Positions 23,264 through 28,510 of a stretch of 28,510 bases of DNA are shown here, one piece after another. The first letter of the stretch is position 1. Each line of letters begins with the position of its first letter. The translations under genes and the position numbers were made by a program. Source of the DNA: Lachnospiraceae bacterium UBA3273 (GTDB taxonomy: Bacteria; Bacillota; Clostridia; Lachnospirales; Lachnospiraceae); the NCBI GenBank assembly GCA_002362385.1, contig DEUB01000013.1:1-28510 (forward strand), read 5' to 3'. The notes below the pieces were generated by a model. The model had not been told where the DNA came from and did not search any database. It saw only the letters and a list, made by a program, of their open reading frames with translations.

Positions 23264-23476
23264 ATGAAGAATGCAGAATTAAAACAATGGGCAAAGGCAG
23301 CAGGCGTAAGGGCCGTCAAAACAATGGCAGAGACGGCGTTATCCATGCTGACAGTAGGACAGGCCTTCATGGATGTAAATTGGGCAAATGTGGCATCAGT
23401 ATCGGCAACAGCGGGAATAATTTCATTATTTATATCAATAAAAGGATTACCCGAAGTTGCACCGGTGCAACGATAA
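23264..23476 (+). CDS. Holin (r1t-like)
   Basis: A 70-aa protein with the r1t-holin pattern: an amphipathic N-terminus (KQWAKAAGVRAVKTMAETAL), a first membrane segment (SMLTVGQAFMDV) and a second (VASVSATAGIISLFISIKG). The ending is LPEVAPVQR. It should form the membrane lesion that lets the GH25 endolysin reach the wall. The last codons are made by the palindrome GTTGCACCGGTGCAAC. The endolysin ATG follows after 22 bp. Confidence 0.8.
   Translation: MKNAELKQWAKAAGVRAVKTMAETALSMLTVGQAFMDVNWANVASVSATAGIISLFISIKGLPEVAPVQR
23456..23471 (+). repeat. 16-bp palindrome at the holin-endolysin junction
   Basis: GTTGCACC-GGTGCAAC is a perfect dyad. It overlaps the 3' end of the holin gene and lies 12 bases before the SD region (AAGAGGAGG) of the endolysin. 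Its core is the same as the palindrome before the packaging operon (7753-7772). Confidence 0.65.
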
Positions 23477-23498
23477 AAACAAAAGAGGAGGATAGGCA

Positions 23499-24338
23499 AT
23501 GAGATTAGGAATTGACGTATCTGACAACCAGGGGTACATAGACTGGAAAAAGGTCAAAGCAGCAGGTGTGGAGTATGCCATCCTGCGGAGCACCAGGGGG
23601 AGCGGAAATCCAGATAAGCAGCTGGCATCCAATATCAAAGGATGCCATGATAACGGGATCCCGGTGGAGTTTTATAAATATTCTTATGCCATGAGCAATT
23701 CAGAAGCAAAGAAGGAAGCTCTTCGGGTTGTAGAGGTTTTGCAGGGATATGGAATCATGCCCAGCAAAGATACTGTTATCTGGGCAGATATTGAGTATGA
23801 CAAGCAGCTTGCCCTTGGTAAGAGAGCCGTGGCGGAAATCATTGACAATTTCAAGGAGATCATAGTCAATTCTGGATATGGCTATGGCCTGTATATGGGC
23901 AAGTATGCCTATGAAAATCAGATAGACGGCACTCTCATTAATGATGATCTGTGGCTGGCCAGATATTATGCAGGCGATAAGGCAATGCAGTTTGGGACCA
24001 TTCCGGATGAAGCAAAGAAGCCTGCTGTGGCAGCAGGATCCAGGTCGGTGTTGAATGGCTGGCAGTTTACTTCCCATGGCAGGGTTACCGGAATCAATGG
24101 TAATGTGGATATGAATATCAGGTATACGGAGTGTGGAAGCATTACGGTGGAGCCACAGTATTATGATACTCCCGAATTTACACTGATCGATTGCCTGAAT
24201 AAGATCGGGGTGGATAGTTCTTATAGCAACAGAAAGAAGATTGCTGCTGTGAATGGAATAACAAACTATTCTGGAACGACTGTTCAGAATGTTGGGTTGC
24301 TTAGCTTATTAAATGCGGGCGCTTTACTTAAAAAGTAA
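23499..24338 (+). CDS. Endolysin, GH25 lysozyme with C-terminal wall-binding-like domain
   Basis: A 279-aa lysozyme. The GH25 domain (1-205) starts with RLGIDVSDNQGYIDW (D6) and has the catalytic pair in IWADIEYD (D97, E99). Its late motif is LNGWQFTSHGRVTGINGNVD. After a linker, residues about 226-279 (DCLNKIGVDSSYSNRKKIAA, and NGITNYSGTTVQNVGLLSLL) form a short helical domain common at the C-terminus of clostridial endolysins, probably for wall binding. It cuts peptidoglycan after holin opens the membrane. SD AGAGGAGG precedes ATG 23499. It is the last phage gene before the attachment site. Confidence 0.93.
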   Translation: MRLGIDVSDNQGYIDWKKVKAAGVEYAILRSTRGSGNPDKQLASNIKGCHDNGIPVEFYKYSYAMSNSEAKKEALRVVEVLQGYGIMPSKDTVIWADIEYDKQLALGKRAVAEIIDNFKEIIVNSGYGYGLYMGKYAYENQIDGTLINDDLWLARYYAGDKAMQFGTIPDEAKKPAVAAGSRSVLNGWQFTSHGRVTGINGNVDMNIRYTECGSITVEPQYYDTPEFTLIDCLNKIGVDSSYSNRKKIAAVNGITNYSGTTVQNVGLLSLLNAGALLKK

Positions 24339-24462
24339 ATTTCCCCTTACATAGTGATAGCAGGATGTGTTAAAATCATTTTCCAGAAGGCAAATGTCTA
24401 AAAGTTGTCTTTATAATAGGAATAAACGCTGTTTTTTCAATGCATGAAAGGCATTAGGTAAG
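24339..24462 (+). other. Phage right-end arm before the attachment core
   Basis: There is no gene or clear terminator in this AT-rich 124 bp. A small stem, AATGC-N7-GCATT (about 24439-24455), and a T6 run (24432-24437) lie next to the core. This is the part of the phage arm where integrase arm sites would be expected, but none is recognisable by eye. Confidence 0.4.
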
Positions 24463-24508
24463 TTGACTTTTAATCAAGTTGTCCGGGGTTCGAGTCCCCG
24501 GTGGCTCA
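24463..24508 (+). other. attR core: 3' half of tRNA-Lys(TTT)
   Basis: The sequence contains an anticodon stem-loop TTGA-CTTTTAA-TCAA (anticodon TTT at 24469-24471), a variable region, a full T arm (CCGGGG TTCGAGT CCCCGG) and an acceptor 3' strand GTGGCTC plus discriminator A. There is no 5' acceptor strand (GAGCCAC) or D arm upstream, and the 27:43 pair is a G-G mismatch. So it is a tRNA 3' fragment, the usual right junction of a prophage integrated into a tRNA gene. The complete tRNA-Lys should be at the left end. Confidence 0.8.
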
Positions 24509-24520
24509 CTGGCGTAAATA

Positions 24521-24563
24521 AGCGGAAATCCTTGATTTTAAGGGATTTCCGCTGTTTTTATTT
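24521..24563 (+). terminator. Intrinsic terminator of the original tRNA-Lys locus
   Basis: AGCGGAAATCC and GGATTTCCGCT form an 11-bp stem, followed by GTTTTTATTT. It sits 12 bases after the tRNA fragment, as expected for the terminator of the tRNA gene that was split by the phage. It now also stops transcription leaving the prophage. Confidence 0.85.
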
Positions 24564-24565
24564 AT

Positions 24566-24855
24566 GTTAAAAGCAAATGGAAATGATAGCGCCTGCGCAT
24601 TAGGATTCTTTACCCCATTTGCCGTGATCCCCATAAACCGTAGTCCGAAAGGGCAGGGCTGCGATTCGTACCCATAAAAGTGCAATCTGTAACATAACAC
24701 TTATTATTTTATTCTGCGCTGCTATACTGAAATTGATTAACCAATCTGTTAATGATGGTTGGCTATCGTAAAGCTAATCGGTCTGTTAATTATTATGTAT
24801 TCTATTTGAAAGAAAGCCGGCCGCTGACAGTAAGCGGCTTATGAGGAGAGAAATC
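24566..24855 (+). promoter_or_regulatory. Host intergenic region upstream of the surface protein gene
   Basis: 290 bp without a supported gene. An AT-rich part near the gene carries two copies of TCTGTTAAT (24745-24753 and 24782-24790) within AACCAATCTGTTAAT and AATCGGTCTGTTAAT, 37 bp apart. The first overlaps a weak dyad, AACCA...TGGTT. These may be regulatory sites, but no -35/-10 pair is clear. On the minus strand a 64-aa frame (24506-24700) crosses the tRNA terminator; it is not supported as a gene. Confidence 0.4.
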
Positions 24856-27800
24856 ATGGATAAACAATGCGCGTGGGAAGGAGCCGGAAGAAAAGGACAT
24901 CTGCGCATAATGACAGCAATACTCTGTTTTTGCGTGATATTTACGGCATGGCCGAATGCGCCCGTCACGCTTTTTGTCTCTGCACAGGAGGAAACGCCGG
25001 ATGCCGGCACACCGGAGGAGGAACCTTCGATATCGGGGAATACAGTGGATCATGGCAGTGACGCCGGGGAGACACAAGAGACGACGGAAACCGTTTCAGG
25101 AAAAGGGGAGGTCTGTCTGGAGAGGCTGACGGTAGAGGAAACGCCGCAGGCCGTCGCGCGGGAAGGGGAGCCGGAGACTGTGTGGTTTGATGGCAACAAC
25201 AATTATAGTGGTGAGGGTTCTTTTCAGGAGGCGGTGAAGGATGTGCCCAATGGCGGGACTATTGCACTGCTGAGAGACGTTTCTGTGGAAGGACCGACCA
25301 GCATTTCAAAAAATATATGCATTACTTCATATTACTCAGACAGGATCTGCACCATAAAAAATACCGTCCCGGATACGGATGACGGAATAGAGAGAGGGAG
25401 AATCTTTACCGTTAAAAATGTCAATTTCCAGTTACAGAATATTATTTTGGATGGTGGGAGAAACGAGAAAGCTGTAGGGTATCATCCGCTTGTTTTGGTG
25501 GATAATGCCAGGGTAAATCTGGCATCAGGTGCTATTTTGCAGAATGCGGAAAATGCAAATAAAAGTCTGGGTGGCGGCGCCATTGGTATCAGGCTGGGAC
25601 AGGTTGTTATGCGTGGTGGCTCTGCCATTACGCATTGTAAGGCGAAAACCGGGGGCGCCATTGAGATTAACAGTAAAGGTAATTTTCAGCAGGCGGTGTT
25701 TGGAATGTTAGGCGGCAGCATCAGGGACTGTGAGGCGGAAAAGGGAGGCGGTATCTATATAGGTATCGGGTACGCACAGATGGATGATGGCAGTATTGAG
25801 GGATGTGAAGCGGAAAATGGTGGCGGTCTCTATGTGAATATTGGACAGCTTCTGATGCAGAGCGGGAAGATTAGCGGCAACCGCGCCACAGGAGAGGACA
25901 GTGAAGACGAAACCTTACGTTACGGGGGAGGCGGCGTTTATATCAAGGGAGGAGGCAGTCCGCAGCAGCAGGCGTCTGTCGTAATGAACGGGAGTGGTAA
26001 AATCGCTGGGAATGAGGCGTATAATGGAGGCGGCGTATTACTGCAGGGTGAATATGCGGCTCTTCTCATGATGGACAAAGCGATGATAGGCGGCACTGCT
26101 CCGGGAGACGGCAATGAAGCTCGTTGCGGCGGAGGTGTCTCTGTGATTTATGGCAACCTGCAACTCTTTGGCGGTACGGTCACAGGCAATACTGCCGACA
26201 TGTATGGCGGCGGCATTTTAGGTTGTCCGTATGGTCTGATTAAACTGCAGGGCGCTCCCAAAGTATACGGCAATACGGCGGGAGATGCTTCCGACCGATT
26301 TGATAACCTGTATCTGGACGGCAATGAGGATGAGGGAACGGATGTAACGCTTCCGATCATGCTTACCGGGGCACTTACGGACGGCGTGCGGATTGGCCTG
26401 TCCCGGTGGGTGCGCCCGGATGCGGGGCGGCATCCTTATAGGGATATGATCGTATCAGGCGGGGCATATACGATGACGAAAGCTGACTCTGACAGGCTTG
26501 CGCAGACGTTGGAGGAGGAAAATAAACAGCTCTATGCGGATAACATGGAGCGGTATGCATTTATTCCGTACGAGGGGAAGATTGTGATGATACTGCCGGT
26601 AGATGTTGAGTTGGACAAAGAGACGCTGGTGTTTGCCGAGCCGGGCGGGACGGATACGCTTGTGGCAGCAGTGGCACCTGAGAATGCGCTGATCAAAGAT
26701 GTGAGATGGAGTTCTTCCGATGAAACGGTGGCGAGGGTAGACGAGCATGGCGTTGTGACAGCCGTGGGAAAGGGGGAGGCGGTGATCACGGCGGCGGCAG
26801 TGTTACCGTATCGGGCGGTCGACACCTGTACCGTGAAAGTGGCTGTATATCATGAGGTAGCAGTGCGGCAGGAGTATGGAAAGATCTTATATAAGCCGGA
26901 TGGCCCCCTTTTGGAAGGGCAGGAGGTCCGGCTGGAGGTTGTGCCGGATAAAGGATATCAGCTGCAGGAGGGGTCCGTCAGAGCCTTTCAATCCGGCGAT
27001 GAATCGGCAGAGGTGGCGATCAGCGGAGAGGGGTTCGTCATGCCGGGTCATGATGTGACGGTTACGGCAGTGTTTGAACCGATCATATACCCGATTACGT
27101 ATCATCTGGATGGCGGAAATCTGCCAAGCGGTAACAGCAACCCGGCAGAATATACAATAGAAAGCGCCGACATTACCCTGAAAAATCCCGAGCGGAAAGG
27201 ATATCGTTTTAAGGGATGGACAGGAACAGATCTGTCAGAAGCATCGGAAACCGTGACGATACCGGCTGGCGCGACGGGAGCGCGTGAATATACGGCGGTA
27301 TGGGAGAAAATACAGAGTGGAAAACCGAAACCGGAAGAAAACGAGGACAAAGACAAGGGCAAAGAGAATGGAAACGGGGATGAAGCGGCTGACGATACGC
27401 TGTCCGGGATACCGGCGAAACAGGCAGGGAACAATATGATGTATGGGGCAGTGGGAGCGCGGCGTGCGGAAACGGTCAGTGGCACGGGTACGGCGGGGAG
27501 AGACAGTCTGAATCCTCAGACCGGGAATGATATGGCAGTGTGGTATATGCTGGCTGCAGCGTCCGTCATAGGTCTTCTGCTGATTGGCGTTTTGGTCTGC
27601 TCCTGCATGAAAATCCATGCTTATAACAGGAGTCTGAAAGAAAATGAACAGGAGCTGGCACAGATATGCGCCGTGGCAGGTACAGCAGACGCGGTGGAAG
27701 ACGGTTTTACTGCGCCGGGGGAAGAAAGAGGCGGCTGCGGCAGAGACGGAAAAGGCGGCATGAACGAGGAGGAAGGTCTGCAAGTTGATTTTGCGGCTTT

Positions 27801-28353
27801 ACAGGAACGCAATGAGGATATCAGAGGGTGGCTGGTCTGCAGCGGCCTTGCTGTGAATAACCCCGTCGTGCAGGCGCAGGACAATTCCTACTATCTGAGG
27901 CATTCTTTTATGGAAAGGGAAAACCGCGCAGGCTGTATTTTTATGGATTACAGGAACGTTTCGTTCGAGGATCAGAATGTGGTGATCTACGGACATAACA
28001 CCACCGACGGTTCGATGTTCGGGTCTTTGAAAGAGGTATTGGAGGACAGTTTCTGGGAGGAAAAGGAGTCCGGACTGATTTATCTGGCGGACACGGACAA
28101 CCGCCTGCGAGTGTATCAGATATTCAGCTTTTATGTGGTGGAAAACGAAACGTATTACATCACCACGGCCTTTGAGAGCGGGGAAGCATATGAAAGCTTT
28201 TTGAAAACAATCAAAGGAAGAAGCCGGAGGGAATGCGGCGTGGCAGTTACAAAGGAGGATCATATCCTTACCCTTTCCACCTGTTACGGAAGAGCGGGGT
28301 CGAAGAAAAGGCTTGCCATACATGCGAGGGAAGTAGAATACGGGGAACAATGA
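24856..28353 (+). CDS. Surface adhesin fused to a class B sortase domain
   Basis: An 1165-aa protein; ATG 24856 is chosen because GAGGAG lies eight bases upstream, inside the longer frame from 24841. Order: a signal peptide (about 17-43); a right-handed beta-helix (about 95-470) with repeated GGG(I/V/L)Y turns; a Big-2 Ig-like domain (about 580-663); two InlB/Flg-like repeats (about 668-817, with YHLDGGNLPSGN and GYRFKGWTG); an acidic Lys/Glu linker; NPQTG (886-890); and a membrane helix (893-918). A full sortase B domain follows (about 974-1165), with QVDFAALQERN, YGHN (H1047), TLSTC (C1143) and R1152. All catalytic residues are present. Host gene, not phage. The substrate half and enzyme half are normally separate proteins. 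Confidence 0.88.
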   Translation: MDKQCAWEGAGRKGHLRIMTAILCFCVIFTAWPNAPVTLFVSAQEETPDAGTPEEEPSISGNTVDHGSDAGETQETTETVSGKGEVCLERLTVEETPQAVAREGEPETVWFDGNNNYSGEGSFQEAVKDVPNGGTIALLRDVSVEGPTSISKNICITSYYSDRICTIKNTVPDTDDGIERGRIFTVKNVNFQLQNIILDGGRNEKAVGYHPLVLVDNARVNLASGAILQNAENANKSLGGGAIGIRLGQVVMRGGSAITHCKAKTGGAIEINSKGNFQQAVFGMLGGSIRDCEAEKGGGIYIGIGYAQMDDGSIEGCEAENGGGLYVNIGQLLMQSGKISGNRATGEDSEDETLRYGGGGVYIKGGGSPQQQASVVMNGSGKIAGNEAYNGGGVLLQGEYAALLMMDKAMIGGTAPGDGNEARCGGGVSVIYGNLQLFGGTVTGNTADMYGGGILGCPYGLIKLQGAPKVYGNTAGDASDRFDNLYLDGNEDEGTDVTLPIMLTGALTDGVRIGLSRWVRPDAGRHPYRDMIVSGGAYTMTKADSDRLAQTLEEENKQLYADNMERYAFIPYEGKIVMILPVDVELDKETLVFAEPGGTDTLVAAVAPENALIKDVRWSSSDETVARVDEHGVVTAVGKGEAVITAAAVLPYRAVDTCTVKVAVYHEVAVRQEYGKILYKPDGPLLEGQEVRLEVVPDKGYQLQEGSVRAFQSGDESAEVAISGEGFVMPGHDVTVTAVFEPIIYPITYHLDGGNLPSGNSNPAEYTIESADITLKNPERKGYRFKGWTGTDLSEASETVTIPAGATGAREYTAVWEKIQSGKPKPEENEDKDKGKENGNGDEAADDTLSGIPAKQAGNNMMYGAVGARRAETVSGTGTAGRDSLNPQTGNDMAVWYMLAAASVIGLLLIGVLVCSCMKIHAYNRSLKENEQELAQICAVAGTADAVEDGFTAPGEERGGCGRDGKGGMNEEEGLQVDFAALQERNEDIRGWLVCSGLAVNNPVVQAQDNSYYLRHSFMERENRAGCIFMDYRNVSFEDQNVVIYGHNTTDGSMFGSLKEVLEDSFWEEKESGLIYLADTDNRLRVYQIFSFYVVENETYYITTAFESGEAYESFLKTIKGRSRRECGVAVTKEDHILTLSTCYGRAGSKKRLAIHAREVEYGEQ

Positions 28354-28410
28354 GCAACATGGAGGACATTGTGAGAAGTGACAGAAGGGTTGGAGAAGAT
28401 TGAAAAATAA

Positions 28411-28447
28411 AAAGGCCGGAAACCGCTTGTAGCGTCCGGCATTTTTG
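28411..28447 (+). terminator. Bidirectional intrinsic terminator
   Basis: GCCGGA (28415-28420) pairs with TCCGGC (28435-28440), with an inner CGCT/AGCG pairing. An A-run lies upstream and ATTTTT follows, so it can work on both strands. It ends the sortase-fusion gene and may also serve a convergent gene beyond the window. The last 60 bp to the right edge show no gene I can support. Confidence 0.75.
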
Positions 28448-28510
28448 ATAATATATTCACATGGGGTACTGCCATAACGGGATAGGCGGTCAGTTTTCCG
28501 ATGCAAACGC

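Noticed and set aside
24440..24510. Complete tRNA gene
   Set aside because: There is no 5' acceptor strand complementary to GTGGCTC and no D arm; only the 3' half is present.
24506..24700. 64-aa minus-strand frame over the tRNA terminator
   Set aside because: Its C-terminus is encoded by the terminator hairpin and tRNA fragment. The first half has a regular look, but nothing else supports translation; noted in the gap entry only.
28350..28403. 17-aa frame overlapping the sortase-fusion stop
   Set aside because: It is too short, with no SD of its own and no conserved pattern.
27799..28506. 235-aa minus-strand frame opposite the sortase domain
   Set aside because: It is antisense to a domain with intact catalytic motifs, has Cys/Phe-rich composition and no SD; a shadow frame.
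1..28510. CRISPR array, insertion sequence or rRNA
   Set aside because: No regularly spaced repeats, transposase frames with terminal inverted repeats or rRNA-like sequence were seen.

Overview
The window is the right-hand part of an integrated siphovirus-type prophage, followed by a short stretch of host chromosome. It looks like a gut Clostridia genome, most likely Lachnospiraceae. Reasons: moderate-to-low GC with purine-rich coding strands, AGGAGG-type ribosome binding sites, early genes typical of Lachnospiraceae prophages (helicase-methyltransferase, DUF5131, YopX, small zinc-ribbon proteins), and a Gram-positive surface protein with sortase features next to the prophage. No lineage marker was available, so the taxon is inferred.

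About 1-7033: early and accessory genes, all on the + strand. They are a truncated HTH protein, an SNF2-like helicase fused to a DNA methyltransferase, a DUF5131 protein, an ASCH-domain gene cut by an in-frame TGA, an HNH nuclease, a tiny CxxC protein, a conserved phage protein, YopX, a zinc-ribbon protein, an XRE regulator, a 29-aa ORF and an ArpU/RinA-like late activator. The integrase, repressor and most replication genes must lie to the left.

7034-7785: an AT-rich control island. It holds a 67-aa Cro-like regulator with its own promoter, two copies of a 16-bp perfect palindrome, a consensus TTGACA-N17-TATAAT promoter with one palindrome inside its spacer, a 47-aa protein, a second promoter candidate with a 10-bp-phased direct repeat, an intrinsic terminator just downstream of it, and a 20-bp palindrome before the packaging genes.

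7786-24338: the late operon in classic HK97/siphovirus order. It runs HNH, TerS, TerL, portal, ClpP-like protease, capsid, connector, head closure, gp10-like, tail terminator, major tail protein, tail chaperone (with a clear -1 frameshift extension), tape measure, a large Ig-repeat tail protein, hub, OB-like small protein, receptor-binding or baseplate fibre, membrane coiled-coil protein, r1t-type holin and GH25 endolysin.

24463-24508 is the 3' half of a tRNA-Lys(TTT) without a 5' half: the right attachment site. Host DNA follows, with the tRNA terminator, a promoter-like intergenic region and one 1165-aa gene. That gene encodes a signal peptide, a beta-helix adhesin, Ig-like and InlB-like repeats, an NPQTG sorting-like motif and a membrane segment, then a complete class B sortase domain in the same polypeptide. 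This substrate-sortase fusion and the 7.0-7.8 kb control island are the most unusual parts of the window.
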